Part shown: piece by piece, positions 38,974-48,219 of the stretch
How the letters are laid out: the number at the start of each line of letters is the position of its first letter
Numbering within the stretch: position 1 is the first letter of the stretch
Assembly (NCBI RefSeq): GCF_900095205.1
Contig: NZ_LT606951.1
Span: 434,001-498,000, forward strand
Direction of reading: 5' to 3'
Length of the DNA stretch: 64,000 nucleotides
Origin: Polynucleobacter necessarius
Lineage (GTDB): Bacteria; Pseudomonadota; Gammaproteobacteria; Burkholderiales; Burkholderiaceae
Notes under the pieces: generated by a model
Database searches by the model: none
The model's input: the letters and a program-made list of their open reading frames with translations, nothing else
Told to the model about the DNA's origin: nothing
Translations under genes and position numbers: made by a program

Positions 38974-39693
38974 ATGCTGACTTCCAGTCTGCTTTTAGCA
39001 ATTTTTCTAGGATCTCTCATTAGCGGATGGCACTGCGCTCTCATGTGCGGAGGGATAGCGGCTGCTATTGAGCGCCCGGTCGCCTCTAAGGCCCCTCTGA
39101 GGTCCAAATCAGAGCTTTTTCGCCTGCAATTGGTCATGCATTTAGGTCGCATCACTACCTATGTTTTATTAGGGGCTATTGCAGCGTCAGTTGGGGTGGT
39201 GGTTTGGCAACAAAACCTGATTCCAATCCAACGCCCTTTATTTGTACTGACAGCTTTGATGCTCATTTTGATGGGTATTCGTTTGTATAGATCTGGTAAG
39301 TCGGAGAGTTTGCCGGGTGGAAAATGGCTTAGCGCAAAAATTGCCACTTATTGGGCTAAATATCTTGGTAGTGCCGCTAGCGGGCCAGCGCGTTGGTTTA
39401 GTGGAATGCTTTGGGGTTTGGTGCCCTGTGGCCTGGTTTATAGCGTATTACCACTTGCTTTTTTATCAGGCGATGTTTTATCAGGCGCTGCGCTCATGCT
39501 GGCATTTGGTTTGGGCACATTACCTAATCTGTTATTGATCTCAAAATTTTCTGCGGCACTGGCTCAGTTTGGTCAGTATCTTTGGGTGCGATATTTAGCA
39601 GTGTCTCTGCTTATTGTTGCGGGCAGTTTTGGTTTGTATCGTGCCTGGACTTTGCCTGAGGCCTTATTAAAAGGTGGACTCTGTATTTCTTAA
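38974..39693 (+). CDS. DsbD_2/TauE-like membrane protein with conserved cysteines
   Basis: 239 residues, six helices. GWHCALMCGGIAAAIE at the N-terminus and LWGLVPCGLVYSVLPLA in the middle place cysteines in membrane helices, as in the DsbD transmembrane (PF13386) family that commonly sits beside cbb3 genes. A role in copper or thiol handling for oxidase assembly is inferred from context. Divergent from fnr with 76 bases between; overlaps the convergent SulP gene by four bases. Confidence 0.82.
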   Translation: MLTSSLLLAIFLGSLISGWHCALMCGGIAAAIERPVASKAPLRSKSELFRLQLVMHLGRITTYVLLGAIAASVGVVVWQQNLIPIQRPLFVLTALMLILMGIRLYRSGKSESLPGGKWLSAKIATYWAKYLGSAASGPARWFSGMLWGLVPCGLVYSVLPLAFLSGDVLSGAALMLAFGLGTLPNLLLISKFSAALAQFGQYLWVRYLAVSLLIVAGSFGLYRAWTLPEALLKGGLCIS

Positions 39694-41315
39694 GCGGTTG
39701 CCGCCTCTATGCCGGAGATGAGATCTGGATAGAAAGAGTCTGGCGGTAGCGTAGAAAAAAAATCACTACGTTCGGCCATTTCAAGTGGTTGATGCGCTAA
39801 CCCGCAGATGATGAGTTTGACGTTGCGCAGTTTGCAAAGATGCGCAAGCTCCATAAGCGTATCCATACCAGAGGTATCGATGTAAATCACATTTTTTAAA
39901 TCCAGCAAGAGTGTGTGTGTTGGTAAATTCGCCTCAATTTTTTCGAGTAACTTGACTGCCCCAAAAAATATAGCCCCATGAATACGATAGGCATCAATTT
40001 TTCCTTCTTGATTGTTAAGTCTAGGGTAATCTATTGCTAGAGCGGTTTCACAACGCGATAGGCTGGATATGCGGTAAATAAAGGTAATAAAGGCTAGTAG
40101 CAAACCAACTTCCACTGCAATAGTGAGATCCAAGATGACGGTGAGGAAAAAGACGCTCAGGATGGTGATTCGGTACGGTAGACGGAATTGTTTAAGTTCA
40201 ATAAATTTTCTCCATTCACCCATATTCCAAGCGACATACATCAAGATTGCAGCCAGGCTAGCAAGAGGAATGTTTTTAGCAAGTGGTGCAGCAAACAGCA
40301 CAATAATTAGCAGGGTTAAGGCATGAATGAGTCCAGAGATTGGGGTGGAGGCGCCGCTCTCTACGTTGGTAACCGTGCGAGCAATCGTACCTGTTGCTGG
40401 CATCCCTCCAAAAAATGGAATGGTGAAATTCGCGATGCCCTGAGCCATTAGCTCTTGATTGGATTCATGACGATCATGAATTAAGCCATCGGCAATGCGT
40501 GCACAGAGTAAGGATTCAATCGCACCTAAAAGCGCTAGGGTTAATGCCGGCGCGACCATGTATTGGGCATTACCCCAGCTGATGGGAATCCACTCGAACG
40601 AGGGTAGGCTTGACGAAATTCCGCCAAAGCGAGTGCCAATGGTATCTACGGGTAAATTAAAAATACTGGTAATGATGGTGGCAAGCACCATTGTGATCAC
40701 GGTTCCTGGCAAATGCGCTAACCACCCCAATCGACTCTGAAATAGTTTCCACAGAATCAATAAAGTCAGACTTCCACAGGCTAGGCTTAATGCAACTGGA
40801 TTAAAGGTATCCGCTGCTTGGTATAGGGTGAGGATAGACTGAAAAAATTGGGTAGGCATTTTTTCAATGCGTAGACCAAAAAAGTCTTTGATCTGGGATA
40901 GGCCGATTAGAAAAGCAATGCCATTGGTAAAGCCAACAATGACTGCAATGGGAATGAAACGCACAAGCGTTCCTAGGCGAAACAATCCCATCAGAAATAA
41001 AAATACGCCCGACATCGCGGTAGCTAGGAGAAGATTCGGAACCCCGTATCGCTCTACGATGCCATAGACAATGACGATAAATGCGCCAGCTGGGCCACCG
41101 ATTTGAACGCGACTACCGCCTAGTAAGGAAATAAGTCCACCAGCAATGATTGCTGTAAATATGCCGGCTTCTAGTTTGAGTCCACTAGCAATTGTAAAAA
41201 CCAGTGCTAATGGCAGTGTCACCACTCCAACCGTTAGCCCAGCTAAAACATCTTTTGTAAAAAGAGTGCGGTTATAGCCGGCAAATGAGTCTAGTAGTTG
41301 AGGGCGGAAAAACAT
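39690..41315 (-). CDS. SulP family anion permease with STAS domain
   Basis: 541 residues from ATG 41315. Helical part with VLAGLTVGVVTLPLALVFTIASGL and GGSRVQIGGPAGAFIVIV; C-terminal STAS domain with VIYIDTSGMDTLMELAHLC. SulP proteins carry sulfate, bicarbonate or dicarboxylates; the substrate cannot be read from sequence. A GTG at 41378 would overlap the DUF2177 gene and adds no conserved residues. Intact. Confidence 0.88.
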   Translation of the reverse strand: MFFRPQLLDSFAGYNRTLFTKDVLAGLTVGVVTLPLALVFTIASGLKLEAGIFTAIIAGGLISLLGGSRVQIGGPAGAFIVIVYGIVERYGVPNLLLATAMSGVFLFLMGLFRLGTLVRFIPIAVIVGFTNGIAFLIGLSQIKDFFGLRIEKMPTQFFQSILTLYQAADTFNPVALSLACGSLTLLILWKLFQSRLGWLAHLPGTVITMVLATIITSIFNLPVDTIGTRFGGISSSLPSFEWIPISWGNAQYMVAPALTLALLGAIESLLCARIADGLIHDRHESNQELMAQGIANFTIPFFGGMPATGTIARTVTNVESGASTPISGLIHALTLLIIVLFAAPLAKNIPLASLAAILMYVAWNMGEWRKFIELKQFRLPYRITILSVFFLTVILDLTIAVEVGLLLAFITFIYRISSLSRCETALAIDYPRLNNQEGKIDAYRIHGAIFFGAVKLLEKIEANLPTHTLLLDLKNVIYIDTSGMDTLMELAHLCKLRNVKLIICGLAHQPLEMAERSDFFSTLPPDSFYPDLISGIEAATA

Positions 41316-41337
41316 GAGGGGGAATAATTTGGGCGGC

Positions 41338-41741
41338 TTAAGAGATTCGATTGCCAACCCAGTAAGCAAATCCAGCACATAAGGCCGTCACGAAACTGCC
41401 CCAGGCAATATCTACAAAGGCTAATTGCACTGGAAAATTTCTGACTACTGCTAGATTGGTGAGGTCATAAGTCATGTAGCAAAACAGCCCAAATAGGGCG
41501 CCATATTGCAGCGCATATATCCAGGACTGTTTTGATAGGGCGGGAACTATTACGAAAATACACGCTCCAAGCGCATAGAGAAGGTAAAAAGCGAGCCTTG
41601 CAAGCAAGTTTCGGCTCGGTAAGCCATCAGATCGCCCATCTCGTTGCGATAAAGGTTTTTAGCGATACCCAAAAGCCAAATTAAATCGATGGCAATTAAT
41701 GCAACTAAAAACGAGAGGTAGATAGCTAAATTCTTGAACAA
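41338..41741 (-). pseudogene. Broken DUF2177 membrane protein
   Basis: Four-helix membrane protein of unknown role. The first part from TTG 41741 reads LAIYLSFLVALIAIDLIWLLGIAKNLY and GDLMAYRAE; near 41600 the frame is lost and the rest continues in another frame as LLARLAFYLLYALGACIFVI, ALFGLFCYMTYDLTNLAVV and VDIAWGSFVTALCA. A single frameshift. Confidence 0.82.
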
Positions 41742-41821
41742 TTAAGATGCCTTTTTATAAGCCAATAATAAGCATTATGATGCAAAGATCAGATTAGTAG
41801 TTCAACTTAAGGGGAGTGTAT

Positions 41822-42255
41822 ATGTTTAAGTATTTATTGGTGCCAGTAGATGGTTCGGATGTCAGCAAAAAGTCCTTGAAAAAAGTGGCTGCATTAGCCA
41901 AGTCTGATGGCGCGGCGGTTACGCTGGTGTATGTATCTAATCCATTGCCCCCATGGTTTATTCGGATAGTACGATGGGTTATGGCACCTCTGAAAAAGAG
42001 CATTCAAAAGTGTGTGATGCATATGCAAAGGATGTATTTGAAAAAGCTGCGACTGCATTAGGCGCTGACATCAACCCTAAAAGCCTTCATATCGCCAACA
42101 GCAATTTATCCGAAGGAATTTTGCAGGGTGCCAAAAAAGCTAAAGTAGATATGATCGTAATGGCGTCTCATAAACGCACAGGTATCAAAGGTATTTTGTT
42201 GGGTAGCGAAACACATGAAGTCATCGTGCATTCAACTTTGCCAGTGTTGGTTTAG
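41822..42255 (+). pseudogene. Broken universal stress protein (UspA family)
   Basis: ATG 41822 after AAGGGGAG: MFKYLLVPVDGSDVSKKSLKK, ALAKSDGAAVTLVYVSNPLPP. The frame is lost in a run of C at about 41948-41952 (one C too few), and MVYSDSTMGYG...GILQGAKKAKVDMIVMASHKRTGIKGILLGSETHEVIVHSTLPVLV follows in another frame. The ATP-binding G-x2-G-x9-G(S/T) motif is in the second part. The run-length context makes a sequencing error possible here. Confidence 0.82.
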
Positions 42256-42279
42256 GATAAACCTCTTAGCATTTAGCAC

Positions 42280-42310
42280 AAAGGGTCCACTCGGACCCTT
42301 TTTATTTTTA
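42280..42310 (+). terminator. Rho-independent terminator
   Basis: AAAGGGTCC-ACTC-GGACCCTTT, a 9-bp perfect stem followed by TTATTTTTA. Confidence 0.85.
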
Positions 42311-42347
42311 GCAACCCACATCACTTGCTTGCGTAAAACTTAGTAAC

Positions 42348-43784
42348 TTAATTTTGTTTTATGGGGCTTCCTAGCAACAGTATTTCCCTGGTTAGCTGAC
42401 CACTTTCGTTGTCGCGCATAGACCATAAATCCAGTTGGGTTCGAGATCCGTAAGGATCAACATAGACGCCATTTTTTCTTAATTCGAAATGAAGATGAGG
42501 TCCAGTCGATCGGCCGGTCGACCCTACGTAACCAATTTCTAACCCTCTTCGCACCTCATTGCCTAATTCGAGTTCAACGTTGTAGCTATTTAAGTGAGCG
42601 TAGTAGGTATGGTAGCTTCCAGGATGCTCTAGAACAATCAAGTTACCAAATGCGCCGCTATAACCGATATGCGCTACTTTGCCATTGGCAACACTAAAGA
42701 CAGGTGTCCCAATAGGTGCGGAATAGTCAATGCCCATGTGGGCGCGATAACGTTGTTTAGTATCCGGTGCAGACGCCTTAGCTACAGATGCAGGGGCTTT
42801 ACTTCGCTTGCTGTTGCCTGCCCGTACCATTCCAACACCCCTGGATATCCGCCTATAACTCAATGGATTGGTCCAGAAAGAGCGCTCAAGGGATTCGCCT
42901 GTCCCTGTAAAAAAACCTCCAGGAATACCACTACGTTCCAGCCAAAAAGCATTTGCAAAAACCTCTTTAGTGGCGGGATCAATAATTTCTACCGCCCAGA
43001 TTTGAGCCCAATTTTCCCGATCACCAAAGTCCACAATCAAGCGTACAACGCTGTTAGTATTTTCAAGCGAGTTATTTTTTTCTGGATAAATTTGCTTTAT
43101 TAATGAGTTCAATTCCCAAACTAGCTCAACCGGAAGTTGGTCGCTGACTTTTCGTGGGTCGTACAAGACATCCCTTAAAGGAATGCGAATTTCAGTCAAG
43201 CGCTTAGACTCATCTCTTAGATAGTCTTGTTGAATTAAAAATCCACCAACTGCTGAAGGGGTAAATGTCCATACCTCAGTCTTGCTGTCTTGGATTGGGC
43301 CATTCATGATGCTTAAAGAATCAAAGCGATTGCGACTGCCAAAAGTAACTGCATAAGGAATGCAGTCACCGCGCATGCGATCAAAAAATGTTTTGGTTTG
43401 GGTCTTAAAGAATTCAGAAAACTGACGGTTAATAATCCCAATGCTCTCTGGTAAATTGTCTTCGTTGAAGCTGCGTCTTAGGCAGCCTTGCGCAACGCGG
43501 TAATCTAAATTTGCGTCGCTATCTAGCATGAGTTTATCAGGGGCTTTGCGCTGAAATAAGGAAGGATTCAAGCTCATGCTGCTGATTTTTGAGTCTGGCC
43601 CTGCGGACTTATCCCTAAAGCCAAGTTGTTTGGAGGTTTGGACAGTCACCTTCTTGCGAGCTTGATCGGAACCTTGGGCTTGAGCCGCATAAGTCAGGCC
43701 CGGAGTTGAGCTAAGGAAGGCGCAGCCAGAGAAAATGATTACTCCCTTGATAAACCAGGAGCTAAAAGATGCTTTTTTGTTCAC
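42348..43784 (-). CDS. M23 family cell-wall metallopeptidase
   Basis: 478 residues from GTG 43784 (VNKKASFSSWFIKGVIIFSG gives a clear signal or anchor helix); a GTG at 43817 would add an unlikely leader. C-terminal LytM domain with zinc ligands HMGIDYSAP and HLHFE, plus HTYYAHLNSY. The N-terminal part carries a domain seen in MepM-like peptidases. It cuts or organises peptidoglycan cross-links in the periplasm. Intact and in a single frame. Confidence 0.88.
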   Translation of the reverse strand: MNKKASFSSWFIKGVIIFSGCAFLSSTPGLTYAAQAQGSDQARKKVTVQTSKQLGFRDKSAGPDSKISSMSLNPSLFQRKAPDKLMLDSDANLDYRVAQGCLRRSFNEDNLPESIGIINRQFSEFFKTQTKTFFDRMRGDCIPYAVTFGSRNRFDSLSIMNGPIQDSKTEVWTFTPSAVGGFLIQQDYLRDESKRLTEIRIPLRDVLYDPRKVSDQLPVELVWELNSLIKQIYPEKNNSLENTNSVVRLIVDFGDRENWAQIWAVEIIDPATKEVFANAFWLERSGIPGGFFTGTGESLERSFWTNPLSYRRISRGVGMVRAGNSKRSKAPASVAKASAPDTKQRYRAHMGIDYSAPIGTPVFSVANGKVAHIGYSGAFGNLIVLEHPGSYHTYYAHLNSYNVELELGNEVRRGLEIGYVGSTGRSTGPHLHFELRKNGVYVDPYGSRTQLDLWSMRDNESGQLTREILLLGSPIKQN

Positions 43785-43849
43785 CCTAGGATTATCTAAT
43801 AATGTGAGCGTACACACGAATAAATTTGCCGTGCTGCAGCAAATTGAAT

Positions 43850-44773
43850 TTAGTTTTTATCGGGCGCTATTTTCAAAACTTCAAAAGCTGCTTTTAATCT
43901 TTGTTCGTAATTATGCTTCGTTATGGCTGCTTCATCGGCTGTCCATGTTCTAAATCCGGCACCTTTGACAATGCCAGTTTTGCCACTTTTAACCAAATTC
44001 GTTACACAACTGGGCGGTTTAGTGACGTTGGATAAGGAGGGGTATATCAATTCTGCGGCTAAGGTCATTCCTTCCCAGCCCGAAATTTCTTTCTGGGTCA
44101 TCGGTCCAACAGCGGCATAGCGAAAACCAAAGCTGTAACGCACGACAGTATCAATGTCATCGGGGGTAGCAATGCCTTCCTCAATAAGGGAGAGAGCTTC
44201 GCGCATCAATGCATGTTGAATTCAGTTCGCTAAAAATCCAGGAATATCTTTTTTAACAAGCACTGGCTTCATGTTATGTGTGCGATAAAACTCACATAGC
44301 TTTTCTGCAAGAGCGAGATCTGGGTGCTCTCCGACAACAATTTCTACTAGTGGCACGATATGCGCAGGCATAAAGTAGTGGGTATTAAACATGCGATGTG
44401 CTGTTGCTAGGTCCTTAGCAATATCGCTAAGGAAGCCTGAGCTATTGCTGCCTATTGGAATATACGGGGGTATACGCTGGTCAAGATCAGCAAAAATTTT
44501 CTTTTTAAGATCCAATTGCTCCGATACCGTCTTAATCACTAAATCTACGCCAGCCCAGTCTTCCCAAGACTCAAAATATCCACTCTGTATTTGAGGATTG
44601 GTTCGAGACCGCTTAGGATTAATCGAATCTGCGTATGACCGAATATCATCCACGCAAACTAAAGCCTTCTCTGTAGTACGACCGAAGATGACGGTATCCG
44701 TGCCGCTAGCTATAAAACCAGCAGCTATTCCGCTACCCATGGTTCCTGTTCCGATGACCACCACTTTACTCAT
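43850..44773 (-). pseudogene. 3-hydroxyacyl-CoA dehydrogenase paralog A with one nonsense codon
   Basis: From ATG 44773: NAD-binding Rossmann start SKVVVIGTGTMGSGIAAGF, VIKTVSEQLDLKKKIFADLD, HYFMPAHIVPLVEIVVGE, KDIPGFLAN, then TGA at 44224-44222. The same frame goes on IQHALMREALSLIEEGIATPDDIDTVVRYSFGFRYAAVGP to 43850. The paralog at 51158 has FLANRLQHALSREA, so the stop replaces an Arg codon (CGA to TGA). Only this lesion is visible. The family oxidises 3-hydroxyacyl-CoA, carnitine or gulonate. Confidence 0.88.
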
Positions 44774-44878
44774 ATTTGATCCGTACACTCTGAATAGAAT
44801 GAATGGATTATTCCCTATTCGCACTCCTGTCGGCAAATTAAATTCTCGATACAATCATTTTTTGATTAAGGAGTTTAG

Positions 44879-46013
44879 ATGCCGATTATCGAATCTATTC
44901 AAGTTTCCTCAGTAGCGGTGCCGCTGGACAAAGTCACTTCATTTTTTACACGTACAGTTTCTGAGCGTCATTGCTGTTTAGTGAAAGTTCGCAGTAAGGA
45001 TGGTGTTGAGGGTATCGGTTTTTGTTATGTCGGTAGCGCTGGTGGTGATATTGCTAAGGTTGCTGTAGAGCAATACTAGCCCCAAAACTCATTGGTCAAA
45101 ATAGCCATCGTAGTGAAGGTCTTTGGATGAAGATGTATAACGAGTCTATCTTGCAGGGACGTGCGGGCGCGGTCATGCGTGGCATTTCTATATTAGATAC
45201 AGCTCTTTGGGACTTAAATGCGCGTTCAGTCAATCTACCTCTCCATCAATATTTAGGTTCGGTAGTAGATGATCGTGTCCCTGTTTATGCCAGTGGTGGT
45301 TACTATTTGGATGGTAAGACCCCCGCCAAGCTAGGCAAAGAAATGGAGTCTTACGTTAAGCAAGGTTTTAAAGCGGTCAAGATGAAAGTAGGGCCTTGTC
45401 CCCATCCGAGGAGGAGGCCCGTGTTAAAGCTGCTCGTAAAGCCATTGGCGAGGATGTATTGCTTACCTTAGATGCGAATAATGCTTGGCGTGATTTTTGC
45501 CAACCGCTCTTGAATATGTAAGACGTTTTGAAGCTTATAACCCTTATTGGATTGAAGAGCCTTTCTCGCCCGACGCAATTGCTTTGCACGCGGCATTGGC
45601 GCGTCAAACCAAAATAAATGTTGCCACTGGTGAGATGGAGGCTGGGCGTTGGCGATTTAGGGAGCTCATAAATTCTGGTGGTGCCGCTATTCTGCAGTCA
45701 GATGCTGCAGTTTGTGGAGGTATTACCGAATGGAGAAGAATTTCTGCTTATGCAGATTTAAAAGGCGTGACAGTCTGGCCCGCATTGGATGCACGACTTG
45801 CATGCGCCATTAGTCGCCGCCACCCCGAATGCACGCTTTGTTGAGTTCTTTTTGGATGATCAGGCACTTAATTTCCGTAGATTAATCAATAAACAACTCA
45901 CCTTTAAAAATGGCGACTTGATTCTGCATAAAACACCTGGTTTGGGATTTGAGTTTGATGAAGCGGCTGTGAAGAAATACGCAGGTAAAACTGCTTGGAG
46001 CAAGATCTCTTAA
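44879..46013 (+). pseudogene. Broken enolase-superfamily (mandelate racemase-like) enzyme
   Basis: N-terminal part from ATG 44879 (IESIQVSSVAVPLDKVTSFF). Frames change near 45075, 45395, 45500 and 45785. Preserved pieces: GISILDTALWDLNARSVNLPLHQYLG, the catalytic Lys-x-Lys block KQGFKAVKMKVG, LTLDANNAW, NPYWIEEPFSPD, VATGEMEAGR, ILQSDAAVCGGITEWRRI. Metal ligands Asp, Glu and Glu are readable. Probably a sugar-acid dehydratase or racemase once. Confidence 0.85.
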
Positions 46014-46053
46014 ACAGAATGATTAAACTCATCCATCATCTTTGGCGTTGAAG

Positions 46054-46083
46054 TAATAAAGCCCGCATTAGCGGGCTTTATTA
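46054..46083. terminator. Bidirectional terminator
   Basis: TAATAAAGCCCGC-ATTA-GCGGGCTTTATTA, a perfect 13-bp stem between the convergent enolase remnant and the TRAP permease. Confidence 0.88.
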
Positions 46084-46123
46084 CACGCGAGATTGAATCA
46101 TCGTCGTGCAGAGATCATTTCCT

Positions 46124-48136
46124 TTATGAAGTTCTTGGGTTGAGTTTGAAATGAGTGATAGTTTGGATTACGAGAACCAATCCAAAACCAACAAATCCAA
46201 CCCAATCTGCTTCAGTGGACGGGTAAGCCAGCGCAACGCCGGATATCACCATGATGACGCGCTCATAGAGCTTCGTTTTTTCAATAAACCAGCCTTGTAG
46301 ACCGCCCGCAAGACAGATGATTCCAATCACTGCTGTAAAAGAAACCCAGGCAATTTGCATCCAGTCGGCCTGCTCTAATGCAGTAGTAGATCCCATGAGC
46401 AGTAAGCTCACCCCAGACTTATTCAAAACAAACATAAATGGCGCCAAAATGGCCGGGGCAACGTACTTCCAGGCTTGCAAAGTAGTCTTATAGGGATTGC
46501 CTTTGCAAATGGCTGCTGCAGCAAATGGTGAGAGCGCTGTCGGTGGCGATACTTCAGAGAGCACTGCGTAATAGAAGATGAACATATGGGCAGCAAAAGC
46601 AGGTACACCAAGATTGATGAGTGCAGGCGCTGCAATTACTGCGCAAATAATGTATGAGGCAGTAACGGGAACGGCAAGACCAACTACCCAAACAACTAGC
46701 GCGGTAAAGATAGTCGTGAGTAAGAGTGAGCCACCTGCATACTGAATCACGATAGAGCTAAATTTCAGACCAAGACCGGTTAATGTGACTGTTCCTACGA
46801 TAAGGCCAGCTCCAGCACAGGTTGCTGCGATAGCCAAGGCACCGGTTGACCCTGAGGCAAGAGCTTTTGTCAGGTTCGAGTTGTAAAGCCCTTCGAGGAG
46901 AGGTTCTTTACCTTTAAACCATGCCCAAGGAATGATGGCGGTATCTTCCCGGAGCATGCTCGAGAGGGCGGAAACAACGGTTGCCCAAAAAACCGACATG
47001 ACAGGAGAGAATCCCATCAACATAAATACAACAATAGAAATAAGGGAGAAAAAATGGAACCAATATTTTTTTGTGAGTTGCCACGCTGTTTCAGCTGATG
47101 AGAACTGAATGCTCTTCATGCCATATTTACGAACATCAATTTCTACCATGACAAACAAGCCAAGATAAAAAAGAATCGTTGGGATGGTTGCCATCAATAA
47201 CACATCTAAATAGGAGATCTTTAAAAAGTCAGCAATCAAAAAAGCAGCCGCACCTAGCACTGGAGGTGAAATGATGGCACCTAATCCACCTGCGGCTAAT
47301 AGTCCGCCAGCAGCATTTTTTTCGTAACCCACTTTATCTAGCATTGGGGCTGCGACCGAGCCAACAGTAACTGTTGTAGCAACGCCTGAACCAGATGGGC
47401 CGCCTAGTAGAAACGAAGACATCACAATCGTTCTGCCAACTCCGGAGGATTTTCCGCCCATAGCTGCAAAAGAAAAATCAATAAAGAATTTACCAGCGCC
47501 CGTAAATTGCAGGAAGGCACCAAAAATAGTGAACAGAATAATCAGGGTTGCAGAGACATCCACAGCCGTCCCATAAATTCCTTCAAGGGTCATGTACATA
47601 TAGCCCACTAAACGATCAAGGCCATAACCTTTATGGGTCCAAGGCGCTGGTAAGTAATTCCCAAACAAGGCATAGAGTAAGAACAGGACGGTAACCGTAA
47701 CCAATACCATGCCATTCGTTCTGCGAACGCTTTCGAGAATTAATAGGATTAAGCCAATGCCAATGATGACATCAGTAGGATTGGGCGCAGTATTTCTGTC
47801 CATGAAATCATCGCCACCAGTCAGAATGTAATAAGCAATACCCACGGAACCTAGGGCAAAGAGTACATCCCAAAACATCAGACGATTTTTAAAACGTGCT
47901 GCTATCGGAAAGCTTAAGAAAACCAGAAAAAGTACTAAGGCTACGTGGATAACACGAAGTTGCTGAGTAGGGACAAGTAAGTAAGCAGCATATAAATGAA
48001 ATAAAGACATGCCTACTGCAACTAGAGTGATGAATTTAGCTAATAGACCTTTGTAGTCGTTAGAGTCACCTTCTTCCTGCTTAATGAAGGCGTCTAATTT
48101 TTCTTGGGTTTTGTTATCGATAGCGTTTTGATTCAT
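46124..48136 (-). CDS. TRAP transporter fused 4TM/12TM permease
   Basis: 670 residues, about 16-18 helices: an N-terminal DctQ-like part fused to a DctM-like part. Family blocks: GGKSSGVGRTIVMSSFLLGGPSGSGVATTVTVGSVAAPMLDKVGY, AAGGLGAIISPPVLGAAAFLIADFL, and VTASYIICAVIAAPALINLGVPAFAAHMFIFYYAVLSEVSPPTALSPFAAA. It uses a sodium or proton gradient to import a substrate delivered by the TAXI protein encoded just upstream. Intact over 2 kb in a region where nearly all neighbours are broken. Confidence 0.92.
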   Translation of the reverse strand: MNQNAIDNKTQEKLDAFIKQEEGDSNDYKGLLAKFITLVAVGMSLFHLYAAYLLVPTQQLRVIHVALVLFLVFLSFPIAARFKNRLMFWDVLFALGSVGIAYYILTGGDDFMDRNTAPNPTDVIIGIGLILLILESVRRTNGMVLVTVTVLFLLYALFGNYLPAPWTHKGYGLDRLVGYMYMTLEGIYGTAVDVSATLIILFTIFGAFLQFTGAGKFFIDFSFAAMGGKSSGVGRTIVMSSFLLGGPSGSGVATTVTVGSVAAPMLDKVGYEKNAAGGLLAAGGLGAIISPPVLGAAAFLIADFLKISYLDVLLMATIPTILFYLGLFVMVEIDVRKYGMKSIQFSSAETAWQLTKKYWFHFFSLISIVVFMLMGFSPVMSVFWATVVSALSSMLREDTAIIPWAWFKGKEPLLEGLYNSNLTKALASGSTGALAIAATCAGAGLIVGTVTLTGLGLKFSSIVIQYAGGSLLLTTIFTALVVWVVGLAVPVTASYIICAVIAAPALINLGVPAFAAHMFIFYYAVLSEVSPPTALSPFAAAAICKGNPYKTTLQAWKYVAPAILAPFMFVLNKSGVSLLLMGSTTALEQADWMQIAWVSFTAVIGIICLAGGLQGWFIEKTKLYERVIMVISGVALAYPSTEADWVGFVGFGLVLVIQTITHFKLNPRTS

Positions 48137-48178
48137 GTCTCAACCTCTATTTTTATATTTATGTACCACTTAAATGCT

Positions 48179-48205
48179 AAAGGGGTGAGATTAACTCACC
48201 CCTTT
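48179..48205 (-). terminator. Stem-loop between TAXI and permease genes
   Basis: AAAGGGGTGAG-(5)-CTCACCCCTTT, an 11-bp perfect stem 15 bases after the binding-protein stop. There is no long T run on the minus strand. It may trim or partly stop transcripts so that more binding protein than permease is made. Confidence 0.6.
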
Positions 48206-48219
48206 ATTTGATTTGAAGC

